A DNA stretch of 64,000 nt, taken from NCBI GenBank assembly GCA_037953625.1, contig CM075655.1, positions 12,542,001 to 12,606,000 on the forward strand, read 5' to 3'. The translations under genes and the position numbers were made by a program. Shown piece after piece: positions 46,101-61,100 of this stretch. Within the stretch, counting starts at the first letter, position 1. Every line of letters starts with the position of its first letter. This stretch comes from Crotalaria pallida (lineage: Eukaryota; Streptophyta; Magnoliopsida; Fabales; Fabaceae). The notes below the pieces were generated by a model. It was not told where the DNA came from, did not search any database, and saw only the letters and a program-made list of their open reading frames with translations.

Positions 46101-49100
46101 TCCCAACATTACCCAAAAAGATACCCTTTTCTATTTCCCTCACTCCTCTATAACCAAAAAGGTGCCTCACACTTTCTAACAACTTTTGCAGGGAATAATC
46201 TCTCTCCCCACACGTCAGCCTCTACTCATATTCCTTTCTTGCCCCTTCTAGAATAAACATTCCAAATCTTGGTCCCACGGCTCATTTGGTCCACCAGCTG
46301 ACCTCTCTTGCTATTCTTAGTCCCACCATACCCTGTAGGTTTATACTTCATGTTGTTTAGCCTATATTGGTTATATTACCATAGACAGCTAGCTTTATGT
46401 GATTGTAAGGGAAAGGATTGCATTGAAGTGGAGGTATACTTTGATGTAGATTGGGATGCTTTAATTATTATAGAAGGTTAAATAAGGTATATTGCACCTT
46501 CACGTGGGGAAAATTCAGAAACTTGGAGAAGCAGAAAACGACCCGTCACTGAGACTATGTGAAGGATTGTGGACTTTGAGGCTCCTCAAAGAATTGAACA
46601 TGAGTATTAACTAACCAATTAAGGTGTTTTATGGAAATATGGCAACCATAGGGATAGTCGAGAATCCCATTCGTCATGATCGGGTAAAGTATGTGGAGAT
46701 TGATAGAAATTCCATAAAGGGGAAGATCGATGCAGGTATTTTTGATTTGAATTTGGTCTCATCGGGTTGCAAAGTTGCTAATTTGTTAACCAAGGCCTTA
46801 TTGAGAATTAATTTTGAAGAATTGAGCAACAAGTTGGAAATGATCAACATACTCCCCCACTCGAGGGGGAGTCTCATTCACATGGGAATCTCCGTGGATT
46901 AATGTGTTTCAACTTTCAAGTCTGCATTTACAGAGTTTTATTGTGATTTTTTATTTTTTTCATAGGCAAAGTTTTTGAAAGGGAGGAGGAAGAGAAAAAT
47001 TGTGCAACTGCTATGGATCGAACCTAGGTGCTCGCACTTTATGTCCCACAGTTTTATTGTGATTTAATATGCTTTCTATTGAGTTTGATAAGCATTGATA
47101 ACAAATCCAACCTAAATATTTTATTTTCTTATTGTGCTTGTCAGTTTCCTAATTTGTTTTTGTATTTTCTTAGTCATTGATTCAGGTTTGAATTTTTATT
47201 CAAAAAAGATTTAACTGGCCAATACTTAGTGTGGCCAAAATCCTTAAACACGAGCTTCTTCATGAAATAAACAGCGGAAAACAGTGTTTATTCAGGATTG
47301 AAACAGTTTGACTACAACTACGAAAAGAAACTGGTGGTCAGATTGAAGGGCGCAAAAACAGGAAGCAACAACAACAACAACTAAGCCTTTGTCCCACTAG
47401 GTGGGGTCGGCTACATGGATCAAACGACGCCATAAAGGCCTATCATAAATCATGTCTTTTGATAAGGCATTGATTACCATATCCTTCTCAATTGTTTCGC
47501 CTATAGTTTTTCTAGGTCTTCCTCTTCCTCTAGCCCTTGTAGTACCCTCCATTTGGTCTACCCTCCTAACCGGGGCTTCCACCGGTCTCCTCCACACATG
47601 CCCAAACCACCTAAGACGAGATTCAACCATTTTTTCAACAATAGGAGCAACCCCAACTTTTCCTCGAATATACTCATTTCTAATCCGATCTTGTTTGGTA
47701 TGCCCACTCATCCACCGCAACATCCTCATCTCTGCAACATGAAGTTTATTCTCTTGTGTGCCCTTTGCCGCCCAACACTCTGTCTCATATAACATCGCCG
47801 GTCTTACAGCAGTGCGGTAGAACCTTCCTTTAAGTTTAAGTGGTACCTTCTTATCACATAACACGCCCGAGGCACTCCTCCATTTCATCCACCCTGCTTG
47901 AATCCTATGATTTACATCCCCTTCTATTTCTGCATCCTGCTGTAAGATAGAACCAAGATACTTAAACTTCGGGACTTGTGCTAAGACATGCTCTCCAACC
48001 TTCACCTCCCGAGTAAGGCCCACGTGCCTCTTGCTAAAATTACACTCCATATACTCTGTCTTGCTTCGACTTATCCGGAATCCAGACCCTTCTAAAGCTT
48101 GTCTCCACATTTCAATCTTCCCATTTATTTCCTCTCTAGTATCCCCAATAAGCACAATATCATCCGCAAAGAGCATGCATTTGGGCACTGGTTCTTGGAC
48201 ATGTTCCGTAAGCACATCCAAGACCAATGTAAAGAGGTCGGGGCTCAAACTTGACCCTTGGTGTAGACCTATCGAGATGGGAAAATCCTCTGAAATCCCA
48301 CTTTGTGTCCTCACGCTCGTCTTGACCCCGTCATACATATCCTTAATGGCTCTAATATAGGCAACACGCACCCCTTTCTTCTCGAGAGCCCTCCATAGTA
48401 CCTCTCTAGACACTCTATCATAAGCTTTCTCCAGATCAATAAAAACCATATGCAGATCCTTTTGTTGCCTCCGGTATTCCTCCATCAACCGGCGCAGGAA
48501 GCAACAAAAAAAAAAAAAAGAACCGTTGATGAAGGGGGAAGGAGTCTACATGGGTTTCTGGCAAGAAATAGAGAAGGTATGAGTGAGGAAAGAGTAAACC
48601 ACAGCCAATGGCTGGTTCATCAGGTTTAACAAACCAGGAAAGTAGAAAACTTTTCTTGATAATTCTGAATATAATATTCAAATAAAATTTTGCCTAATTC
48701 CCTCGTCTTTCAAGATTTTTTTCCTTCCCTACTTTTGGCAAGCCTGTAAATGCTTCTTTCTCCATTTTGGTGCCTAAGGATTGGTATTGGTATAACCTGT
48801 CAAATGCTCTGGCTCTGACTTTGCTCACAACCTTCTTTGATGCTAATCTTGCAAAAATTGAACTTCCAATTCAGCAATGGATTCTTTATCTAAACATTGG
48901 TTTTTCTGTTTTTCTATAAATATAAACCATTTAATATGCCCAGTGATAGCTTTAGCACATTCAATCAGCTACAATAAACCAAGCCCATTAGGCAGCCAGA
49001 TTATATAAGGCTATAAATGGGCACATGAAATGAGTTTTCGTTCCCTATTTTCTCTAATTGAATCAACCTTCAATAAAGGTTAAATGTATATAATATAAAA

Positions 49101-52100
49101 ATAGTGACTGATAAAGCCATTGCATTAGCGGAAAAGGAAGGGGAGGGATACCTTTTCATCAAATCTTACTAGAGAGGGGCTAGTAAGTTTTCATAAATTA
49201 AGCACCTTTCGAACTTGATCTCAATCATAATGTGTCAAGTGTCAAGAACTCAACAAAAATTAAACCTCAATAGTAGTCATAGGAATAGAAACTGAACACA
49301 CCGGCACAATAAAAAAAATTCCACAGTAATTTGATCTCAATGGCAACAAGGACCAAGAGATGAATGATTTTCTCACGAACCTGAACTTCTGAATCGCCAT
49401 TTCTTTGAGACTCTGTAAATGCCTATCAACCTCATAAAGCTGAAAAGACAGGAAGTTGACAGCATAAACCATCTGATATACTACCAAGTCCTATGTGATA
49501 TCAAATAAATGATTTTAATTGCATTGAAAAGCACAATATAGCGGACAATAACCAACCTCAATGCTTAAATCCTTAGCCATATTGGCATAAGTGGTTTCCT
49601 GAGCAAGCTGCAGGTCTAGCTGCGCCTGTGCTGCTTCATCTAGCAGTCTCTTTTCCTAGCATAATCAAATAAAGAAAGGTGATAACATATCACATAGTGT
49701 GACCAAAATCACAACTATCACCATAACTGCAACCACATCAACAACTTTAGGTAAAGGAAATAACAAAATAAAGTTTCAATTTCCAAAACAAAGGAAACTA
49801 ATTTTGAAAGCATTTACCTCATCAACAACTTTAGGTAAAAGTTGCAACCATTTCTCTTCAAATTTTTCCAGCAAGGTCTTTGCCATGACATGGATATCAT
49901 GTTTTTCATCATCGTTGTATTTCATTGCATTCTTAAATATCAACCTTACATCTGCATATATCTCTCGGACATTCTTATATCCACTGCCATCCTTTGCTTC
50001 CATTTTACTTTTTATAGTACTGAAATCCATGGGCTTATCAATAACCTAATGGCATAAAAATAAACAAATTATATTCAAAGATAGAATCAACAAAAAGCAG
50101 TAAACCAATAGCTCAAGCAAAAAGGGTTGATGGTCTGCAAGTGAAACTAGTGCCACCAGTTGCAGAAACACTAAACAACCAATATTTAAACCTTTCTTCG
50201 ACAGAGTGGGTTCAAGTATATCATGACAAGTCTAAAGACATCTAACTTCAGTTTACCTTAAGTTTTAATGAATAAAACAATTAACGACTGAATGAAGTAC
50301 AAAAAATTTGCTAATAGGATGAATATTGGAAGGCTGAGAAGAAGAGGAAGAGGGGAAGAAGGGGATGAGGAGTGAAGAGCAATAGTAGTAGAAGCAGTTG
50401 CCGGTAAGGATGAAGAATGGGTGGTATTAGGAGACTGGACCTGTTCTGCAATATCAGGTAAATGATGTGAAACAGTGTTCACGTTATTGTGTAAAGGTGA
50501 CTCACCAGCAATAGGATTTATGACTGAGTGTGGTAGGGAGGATAAGGATGTGATGGGAGAGGAATTAGTACATGTTGGACTATAGAGAGGAGAGACTGAG
50601 GACTGAGAATGAATCGTGGATGAAGAAGGAATAATAACAGTGAGGGATGGAGAAATAGAAGAGGAAGAAGAAGGGATAGTAGTAGAAGGAGATAAGTGTT
50701 TCTGAAAAGGAAAAGAGGACTCATGAAAAATCACATCTTTTGAGATGTAGATTCTGCCAGTAGTAGACATGCACTTACATCATTTATGACTAGGAGAATA
50801 CCCCACGAATATACACTTTTCTGACCTGGGCTGTAACTTATTTTTGTTATATGGCCTTAGACAAGGATAGCAGGAACAGCCAAACACTTTTAGGAAAGTA
50901 TAATCAGGTTGGGGTTTGAAAAGAAGGGCATAAGGAACACTACCCAGCACAGAAGAGCTAGGAAGTCTATTTATGCCATAGATAGAACTGACAAAGGCAA
51001 GATCCCAGTATTTAGGAGGTAAAGTTGCTTGTGCTAACAAAGTTAACCTCATTTCAACCACTTGTCTATGCTTACTTTCTATTACAGCATTTTGGTGATG
51101 GGTATGAGAACAAATGACCCTGTGGTGGATACCTTGAGATTTTAGAAAACTAGCAAAGGGTCTAACCCCTAGTCAGTTTGAACTGACTAGATTTTAACTT
51201 AGAATTTAACCTTAACAAAGGTAAGAAAATCCTTAAACTGTGATAAAGCCTTTGGCTTTTGTTTTAGTTGAAATAACCAAGTGTACCTGGTACATGAATC
51301 AACAATAGACATGTAGTACCTAAATCCTGAAGATGAAGAAACAGGGGAAGGACCCCCTAGGTCAATGCACACCAAATCATAAAGATTTTTGTACACAGTT
51401 AGAGAAGGTGAAGATGAAAGTTTAGAGAGGGCGACAGTCTGGCTGTCAGTGATAGCAAGTGGTGTCGTCTGCGATTTCTGGCCAGACAGGTTAGGGCACA
51501 CAACAGAAGGACGCACTCAGTGGTGGGCCATGGTGAAATTAGGGCCTGTTGTGTTAACAGCACAGTGAGAGAATTCTAGGAACAAACCCTATCTGATACC
51601 ATATAGAAGAGGTTGGGAATAATGTATTGTGTGTCTAATGCAAACCAAACATGGTATTTATAATACAAGTTACAAAATCAGTATAGAATTACATTGGTTA
51701 TGGGTCTATCGTTCAGCATGATGCAGAAAAGGAAGGAAATGTAGGATTGAGTGAGTGAAATGGTGGAGGAGTGCTTTGGGAGTGTTATGTGATAGAAAGG
51801 TGACACTCAAACTTAAAGGAAAGTTTTACCGCATTGCTATAAGGCCGGCAATGTTGTATGGGACCAAATGTTGGACGGCAAAATGGCAACAAGAGAATAG
51901 CAAAGATGAAGATGTTGCCGTGGATAAGTGGGCACATCAGATAAGATCAAATTAGAAATAAGTGTATTCGAGAAAGAGTTGGGGTTGCACCTATCGTAGA
52001 AAAGATGGTTGACTCCCGTCTTAGGTGGTTTGGGCATGTATGGAGGAGACCAGTAGTTGACCCGGTTTGGAGGGTAGATCAAATGGATGATATTTCATGT

Positions 52101-55100
52101 GTTAGAGGTAGAGGAAGGCCAAGAAAAACCATAGGTGAAACAATTAAGAAGGATATGGAGATAAATGCTTTATGGAAGGACATGATTTATGATGGACCTT
52201 CATAAGGTCGTTTGATCCATGTAGCCGACCCCACCTAGTGGGACAAAGGGCTTGGTTATTGTTTTTGTATTGATTACTAAATCAAATCCTAGTATTAATG
52301 CTAAATCAATTTCTGATTTGCAAGTGCACTAAATGTGCTTAGTCTAACAACTCTAACCGGATTAAAGAGAAAATCTTAAATGAGTTTATCATTTGGCACT
52401 ATGCTTAAAACTTTCCAAGTGTTTAAAGCTTTACTTGATTATAAGCCAAAAAGTATTAAGAAACACAGTTTAACCCCTTACTCATTTTCACTTGTTTATT
52501 TCATATATGGTTTTGCATTAAAAAAAAAAAAAAGATTTAGAATGTCAATTATGCACAAGAGATAACTGTCCTCAAAATCATGAAAAACTCACCTCATAAT
52601 AGTCATCAAGCTTTAGACCTTCTACATCTACAGGATCCATAAAGGGCGTAGCCCATTTATGCTGAGTGATCTGAGAAGGAAACAAATATATCACTATTGA
52701 TTTTTCACAGGAAACATGGTACGGTCAATTCAAAATGTTCAACATAAAATGGGGAAAAGGTCATTCATATTGTTGAATAGGAAGATTTTAGGTTAGGGAA
52801 GAGGAAAAGAGAGGATAGAGAATCAAAATAATACAACAATGATATTAATCTGATAGGCTTATTTATGTCTTTGTTCACTAAAAGTTAAGTTTAATGTATT
52901 TTGGAATTAATTCCAATTCTAAAAGTTTGGCATGTGGAATTGGAATTGCAGTTTGGAATTGTAATTCCAATTCCAATTCTGACAGAACTAGAATTGGCGT
53001 GGAATTGAGATTCTATGTTTGGTGTGTTTACGAAATTTAAGTGTGGAATTGAAATTGATATTTGGCATAATATCTGAAATTAAAAAAAAAATTATATTCT
53101 ATATTATTTATTAAATATTACCAAAATATAAACTTAAATAGTATCATCATATAAAAATAAAGTATGAACTCAACACATATGCACACTTTTAAAGTAATAT
53201 TCACATTATTAAGAGGACAATAATGAAATAGAATATGAATTAATTCTTATTTGCACCGAATATTTGTATATGCACACTATTAATTCTTCCTCATATATTT
53301 GTATCATAAACAACCATAATTAATTGAATATGAATTAAGCATATAATTAAATAAATTAATAAAGCAGTGCAACGAGAAAACAAGAAGAGTAGAGGAGTGG
53401 TTTTTAGAGAAGAAGTGCATCAAAGAAGTGTAGAGAAGAAGGAGATGAAGCAGTGCAGCGATAGAGAGAGAGAGAGAAGGGCAGAGAAGAAAGACAACGA
53501 AGCAGTGCAGTGAGATCAAATTAGTTTGACCTCAGGAAGAGGAGCAGATGGTTTTCACTTTTCAGAGGAGGCAGATGCGTTATGAGATGAATTCCTAGTG
53601 ATGGAATTGTAATTCATAGGGTTAGAGGCAGGAATTGTGATTCTAATTCCAAGTGCACAAACAAACACCGGAATTATAATTCCAAACCCCAATTCCATGC
53701 CCAATTCCACATGCCAAACGGACACTACAAGTTATTTTGACTGAGACTACTCCTTAAATTTTCAAATTTTTTGGTTTTGGTCCCTCCATTAAAAAATAAT
53801 ATGTTATCTTGTGATGTGGCTAGCGGAACACAACTTAAGCAGCCACGTGGTGTGAGGTGGGGGACCAAAACCAAAACACGCTAAGCTTTTGGATATAAAC
53901 ATAAATAAGTCAATATGATATTATTTAAGTTATTCAAAAGTACAAAGGATTGGTTCTATTTATAGAAACAAATAGAATCCTAAAATTCATAATGACATAA
54001 TTGATTCTAACTTGATTACATATAACGATAGAATCAATCCTAATCAATTCCATGACATGTAAAATATTATGAGATCTTTCTAGATATTCTAACATATACC
54101 ACCTCCGTCTCTAAATATAAGCACTTAGAGTAGACTTTCACGTGGATTAAGAAAATTAGTTAACATTGTTAGTGGTATTAGAAATAGTAATATTTGGTAT
54201 ACTTTTTCAAATAAAGCATATAATTATTGGGACTCTAAAAAGTGTTGACTAAATAGGAATGTTTGTGAAAAAGAATCATTGGAAAATGAGATAAGGGCTG
54301 ATATTTAGACAAGAAACCAGAGACACAGAGAGAGTATAATCAATGGAAAAGAAAACTGGACCTTAAGAATTTATGGTTAACTCTAGAGAAACATAAAGAA
54401 TGATAACCAAACCTTGGGCTGATTTCAGGAATTTAGCCATACAGCTGGCAGCGGAAGGCACGGAACCTTTCGCAACTATTCTTAACTGTTTCCAAGAAGA
54501 GTTTTACAGTTTGGCTTGGGAGGCAGATTCATATTCCAACAGTGAGGACAAAGTTGAATTTCAAAGGGTGGTATTGTTAGGATAGCAGCAGAACTGCAGA
54601 AGGGGCACTTGTAACATGGCAAAGAGAGTGATTTACACAGTTAGCACGGCTTTTGCAAAGGGTAAATGCTTGTTTTGCCAAAATCTTCACTTTGTAGCTT
54701 TCACTAAATGCAGTAATGCAAATGTGATTTTAGCACGTTTCACCGCTCACCCAAACATGCTATTAGTTTAGTTAGAAAGGAGAAAGGGGCAGAGAGAAGA
54801 CGTTACGAAGATTGCAGTTTGTCTGTAAAGGGAAACCCTTTGTGAAGGTGAAACCCTCTTGGAGAAGAGTTCTCCTAGTTATGTTCAACTTCAATTCAAT
54901 CAGTCAATATATTTTGTTCTTCCCTCTCATAATCTGTCAGTTCTATTCTGCGGTTCGAACCATAGCTGCCAGAAGTATTATTGATAATGTTAAGAGAGCC
55001 CATGTTAGGAAACAACCTATTACTGGGTGTATTTTAGGAAAGGACACAGAGGATCCAGGCATTTCAATGCAACAGATTGCTGGTAAGCAGGTAAATTAGG

Positions 55101-58100
55101 AGGAGTAGTTGACCTGTATGGATATTAAAAGGAGGAGGAAAAACAGAGATGGGAAAAATAAATAGAGAACGGTAGGGGGAGTGCAGGCCCTGCAGAGTCT
55201 CTTGAATACCCTATGCTATCTATTTATAATTTTTGTCTTTGCCGTTCATCATAAATCTACCACACTGGTACTGGTAGCTTACTGGCATCAGTATTATCAG
55301 AGAAATAATACAGTAGATTTACCCAAACTATGAGTATTTTGATTCAATTTCTGTCAACCGGTAACAAAGCTCCTGAACTTGGGAGCCGCAGATGGTGCAT
55401 AAGAGGACAGAAAATAGATCGAGGCAATTGAAATTGGACTTGAATGATGGATGGAGTAACAGGAAACAAGATTGAAGAAGAGCGAGCAAGTACAATAGGA
55501 GTTGTTGTGTTTGGTCCAAGATATACCTAGAGGGGGAAATTTGTACTAAAATTTTAAAATTTAAGTTTTTTAAATAGTTGAATTGGATGGTTTTAGGTAA
55601 ATAAAAAAGAAAGAGAGCCAATAGATACTCAGAATAATATGACAATGATATTAATATTAATACTAATACGATGATAATGTGATACAAAAGACAAATCCAA
55701 TAGTGCTATTTACACTAATAATAAACCCCTAGTCCCACTTCAAAAAAATAAAAAATAAAAAAACTCTCATAATTAAATTAGGGAACAAATAATGGAATGT
55801 AAATAGGAAACAAATCTGAACAAATTATCTACATACTCTAAAACATTCCAAGATGTAATAAAAGATATTATAAGATATTTTTCTGATATTCTAACAGAAA
55901 CAATGAATTGGTTATAGTTATTATAAGAAAAAGCAAGTGACCTTAAAATGGAAGGAATGTAGAAGTAACCATCAAATTTCAAATCACATGTAAAAGTAGA
56001 ATTAACAACTATAAATAACTTCTTTATCTGTATAACTACATAAACCCTAGAGGAAGAACATAATATTGAATTTTGATTACGGATACTTGGGATAGTATTT
56101 TGTATAGCTGAATATGAAATCCAAAGACATGTGGACCAGACCATGACCTCTACCCTTGTAAAGAGCTGTATTATAGAAAGAGCTAGGAGCCCAAATCAAG
56201 ATAAATGGAAACAACAACAACCAAGCAGTACCCAACTAGGTGGGGTTAACCACATGAAATGATCAATCTCCTTGGACTACATTGAAAACAAAAAATTCCA
56301 ATAAGACAAATCATTAGGAGCAAAGATCAGAAGATAAATGCAATGAAGGGTGAAAAATAAGTTTAGTACATTTTGGATATTCAAGTTGCAAGGAAAGTGA
56401 AAGGATGTAATGTAACAGAGGAAAACCCAACAAATGAATAATCAATCAGGTATTCAGGTTTGTATAAAAAAAATCAGGTATTCAGGTGCAGGCAAGTTAA
56501 AGGATGTGTTTTTAGGAGGTAGAGGATGCTAACTTTGGAAATCTACTATCAACTCAGGAAGAAGTTTACTCTATTCAATCCTTGAGGACAAGTATGTTTT
56601 GAAGGGGGGGAAATTGATAAAGCACCAATTAAGCTAGTGCATTTTAGCTCTAATTGTAACTAGTAGCTATAGGTGTGGTTAAGGGTAATTGTTTGTTGGT
56701 CAAGCAACAGAAACAGCTAAATTGTTATTAGCTGTCAGAAACTGTTTTTCCCACCAAAAGCAGTAACTAAAAGTAGCTATAGCCAATAAGCAGCTGGCTT
56801 GCAAGCCAAGTAAGGGCATGTTGAATCATTTGTCGAATTCTCTCCTTGTAATCACTTCTCTCTAATACAGTCTACTTCGAGACCCTTTCTTCTCAAAGAG
56901 TTTCCTGAATTCTTCTTGGAAATCTTCGATTTCTAGCACTTCCTAGATTTTCCATATTAGTATGGGTGAACTGAACATAGTCAAGGAATGATATGTGAAT
57001 TTCAATACTGAGCGCATTGGGCAAAAAGAATAATATAAAAAAGATAGATTGCTTATGGAAGAAGGTCAAACAAGGACAATGCTGTTCATTATTTAGAGCC
57101 TTAAAGATGGTTGTAAAAATATTATTATGAGTTCCTACGTAAGTTCCAGTTTCAGATATTGAAATGTTCAGTACCTTACAAAAGGTACATTCAATATAAA
57201 ATTATGTTTTGGCAGATTATGAACTTGAATGAAGGAAACATCTTCTAAGGGACTACTTAAGCATAACCAAGTTCAATGCAGAATTTTAACTAAAATGAAA
57301 TCCAAATATAAGGAGACCCAGGAAAAAAAAACATTCATACAGAAGGTGCACGCTCATGTAATTCCATCTTAATCCCACAACAGACAAACCATATCATCAA
57401 AAACATTTGCAAAGTATTTGCACTTGCCTGACGCAATATTGCGTTAAACTGGCACATGAGAGATTGCATTCTATTTGCAGCATCATTTTCCATACATGAT
57501 GCATCTTGCAAGGGCTTCTTAGCGCCATTAAGATGCTTCTCCCCACCATTCTCTTTTACAACTGAGCCACCTTTAGAATTGTTAACTTGAACATTACCAT
57601 TGGATCGGTAGTACTGTTCAACCTCAACCACTTGCTTCTCAAGCTGCACAAGGCACTAAAAGATTATTTTTCAACTCAGAATTTCACAGTTCAAAACTTA
57701 AGAACGGCAACAAGCCCACGGAAGCATGGCAGCAATTTAGCACTTCACATCAAATATGAAAAAGACTCTTTACCTTCAAACAATGATGTACGATCTACAT
57801 ACTCATTGACTTCTACACCAGCTAACTAGTAACATACAAAGTACAAAGACACCAGCTTCTTCACAAATTGCAGTAAGAATGAAAGAATTAGGGTTCTAGG
57901 GCTAGAAAACGCTTCAGATGTGAAATATATTATGACAGATGATGCAAAGTCCTACGGGTTTTTAATTGACTGCTTGTTGCTAAGCCAAGCCAAAATAATG
58001 CAAACCTTATGTACTAAGCCCACCAGTAATTAGAAAGCCATTTGACACTTAATTTAATAAAAAAAGTAACCAGTACATTAAAATCATAACCCAATGGAAA

Positions 58101-61100
58101 ACAAGATAATAACTCATAAAAGAAAATAACTATTCCTAAATCCACCCCAAAAGTTAGCTCATAAGGGGAGGGTTGCCCAAGTCATTATAAATGGTTTATC
58201 CCCTCATGTACTCAACGGATATGTGACTTCAATACTTACATACACTCCACACGCCCACAACTAGACATCCTAAGGATTTACAGCATGTTTTCATAATTGG
58301 ACATCTGGCAAAACATCTTGGCAAAGCTCTCATACCAACTTGAATGAAAAGGATTGTATATTATCATTTCTGAATAATTATACCTTCACAAGGATTTACA
58401 ACATACATCCTAAGGAGAAACAATTTAGTCTTGAAAATATAGTAACAATAAGGTAAGAAATAATCTACCCTAATAACTGTAGAATCTACAATAATTAAAA
58501 GATATTAAAATTTTAATTAAGACATTCCAAGTTTCCAAAAGGAGGACTGCTCCCCTTCCTCAAAGGTTGCGTGTACAATAGGTAGGTCATTGGGATTCAG
58601 AGGTGTCGTCATTGAATAATTAGAGGAGTGGGTAGAGGTTGATGTATAGCTAATTTTGGTGTCAGACATGGTGACTGAAGTGTGGTTGAAGGTGCTGTTT
58701 GGAACGTTCTGGTTGTCAGCAAGAGGCTAGAGCAGGGTAAGAGGACCTGGAATGGAACAGAAGTGACGATGGCACAGGATAGAAGGGGGCAGCTGAGATG
58801 AAGGCTGGCCGCAATGACGGCAGACTAGAGTTGATCATGGAAGCAGAATCTCTGAGGTCTAGAGCTCACCTAACACACCAAGGTTAACTCATCCAAAGCT
58901 TCCATTGTCGTTTAACCTTTTCTGTCACTTTAACAAAATCATTAAAAAAAAAAAAAAAAAAGACATCCAAGAAGCTAAGAGATGAATGGTTACCGGAAAT
59001 GCAACCATGCGCCACCATTTGCCACACCACTATGGAGGTGTTTTGGCCACTTGCCAATGTGTTTTGGCTATTTTTTATGGAAACCACCGCAGATTAGGTC
59101 ACCCCTCCATTTCTGGACAAATCTCTGCTGTGGTCACCCCTAAATTTTTGAATTTATTTAGCCAATACAGGTAAAGAATTTGATAAGTGCTTGTCTTTTA
59201 TTGTGTATATGTAATGATTAATGATGGGGAAGGAACCATTTTCTCCATTTTTCCCCCTTAATCACTGAATGACTATGCTATTATTTTCAATTAATGAAGT
59301 GTTATGACGGATTTAACTTTAACCATAGTTAGCTAGTTTTTTAAAATCTGCTAAATTTGATAATGAATAAAAACTAGTATTCTAATAAGATTAATTGCGA
59401 GCCATGAAATCAACCCAGAAATTTCCAAAGAAAAAAAACATCAATTGTAGTGAGTTCACTCATATGAAATAAGCTATAGCTGGGAGCTTATAGGCTAGCT
59501 GAAAGCTTGTAACCTAAAAGTTGAAAGTTGAGAGCTCATAAGCCAGTTGATTGAATCAGAACTGTTTGATAAAATTAACCGATAATAAACTAGCTGATAT
59601 ACGTAAAATGAAAATAAACTTCTAGCTCATAAGCTACCTCAAGTAGCCTCTCAAATATGAGCTTATAAGCTATAAGCCTATTGAAATAAACCCATTTGCC
59701 AAACACCACAATGTAGCTACCTTTCTTTCTTTTCTTTTTTTTTTTTAAGAAAATGTTTTGAACAAGCTTAAGTCTTGGAGAAGCTCACCAAAAAACAACA
59801 AGCAACTATGATGAAAAGAGAGCAAGCTCTTAGATTCAATTTGTGTATTGATAGTAATATCTTTTGTTTTGAGTCTTAGAGTTTGGGTAGAGTTTTTAGA
59901 GGGTAGTGAATCTCTATCATTATCATATTATAATTTGAGTATTTCACTTAATCTAAATCAATAGGTGGCTTAAAGGTTTTTAAGAAAATGTTTAGTTTTG
60001 AGAAAACAAGTTTTTAATTACTTTTACACTTGTAATCGATTAGCAGGAAATTTGGATCAGTCTTTAATTGATTAGCACATTTCTTAATCGATTAGCTGTT
60101 GTTCAACAGTGGTTAATCGATTAAACTGATGCCTTAATCGATTAACACGTGCTGAACAACTTTTTAAAACAGTTTTTCACTTCTCAAAATCAGTTTTAAT
60201 GTTTTCCAAACTTTTGGATATTCTATATAAACCTTTTCCTAATCATTGTGATAAACTAACTTCATTTTCACATCATTTTAGAAAGATCAAAGCCACACTA
60301 TTCTCTCAACATTCTCTCTCACTTTTACAAAGGATCAAAGTGCTTATTTTCATATTCTTTGATCAAGAAACTTTTGAATCTCAATTTCTAATTGTTCATA
60401 GTTCTTGAAGGAGATTCAATAGGTTTATTGTGTTTTCTTAGAGTTGTAATCTTTGCAAGAAGACAAGCTCAAATACAACAAAAAAGAAGTCTTGATGGTG
60501 TTCATCAAGCAAATTGAATTGGAAGTCTTGTTGTGAGGAATCAACAAGCAAATGGAAGACTTAGTGTGGGGTTATCATCAAGCAAGATAAGAGGTTAGAT
60601 TAGAAGTTCAAGAGGGTTGCAAGACAAGAGTGGGTATCTCTTGGAGGCTATCAAGTGGGGTATCTTGAGAGGCAATCGCTTGTAATTTGAGAACTCTAAT
60701 TCCTTATGGAAGAAACTCTCTCTCTATTGTGATAGAGGGGACTAGATGTAGCTCTCGGTGGTTGAGAGTGAACCAGTATAAATCTCTGAGCAAACTTCTC
60801 TTCCCTTAACTCTTTAACTTTTGCTATTTCATATTGTTTTTGATTGAAAACCCAAAAAAGATTGATTTTCTAATAATTGATTGAATTAGGTTTTAATAGT
60901 TCAAATTGATTTGGGGAAAACCTCTTTTTCATAATCTAGGTAATCATTAACAATGTTGGTGTTAATCAATTCCGCGCTATCTCAGATATTCTATGTTAAT
61001 TGATTGATTTTCGTTTTCGATTGAAAAGTGATTTTTCTGTTTTTAACAGTGAATAATCGATTAACTGGGTGTGTTAATCGATTAACCAAAAATCAGTTGT

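Larger units (their letters stand above)
40793..46328 (-). mobile_element. Complete Ty3/gypsy retrotransposon in GTE intron 6 (5536 bp)
   Basis: Two 398-bp LTRs (40793-41190, 45931-46328) appear identical by eye. They are flanked by TACCC on both sides (40788-40792, 46329-46333). Gag-pol with a C-terminal chromodomain-like region is on the minus strand, the same strand as GTE. RT before integrase is the gypsy order, and the C-terminal chromodomain indicates a chromovirus. Identical LTRs imply a very recent insertion. Confidence 0.96.

Noticed and set aside
47397..48488. Reverse transcriptase of viral or group II intron origin
   Set aside because: C-terminal KYLGSIL and RWFGHVWRR blocks, the 3' tail and the 13-bp TSD identify a plant RTE LINE.
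50518..50724. Leu-rich ORF suggesting a membrane protein
   Set aside because: It is the wrong frame of the Ser/Pro-rich copia linker (50770-50258); the hydrophobicity comes from frame-shifted TCT/CTT runs.
54400..55099. Two plus-strand ORFs as possible host gene exons in GTE intron 2
   Set aside because: No recognisable domain, no splice logic connecting them, and LTR-like surroundings; left unassigned.
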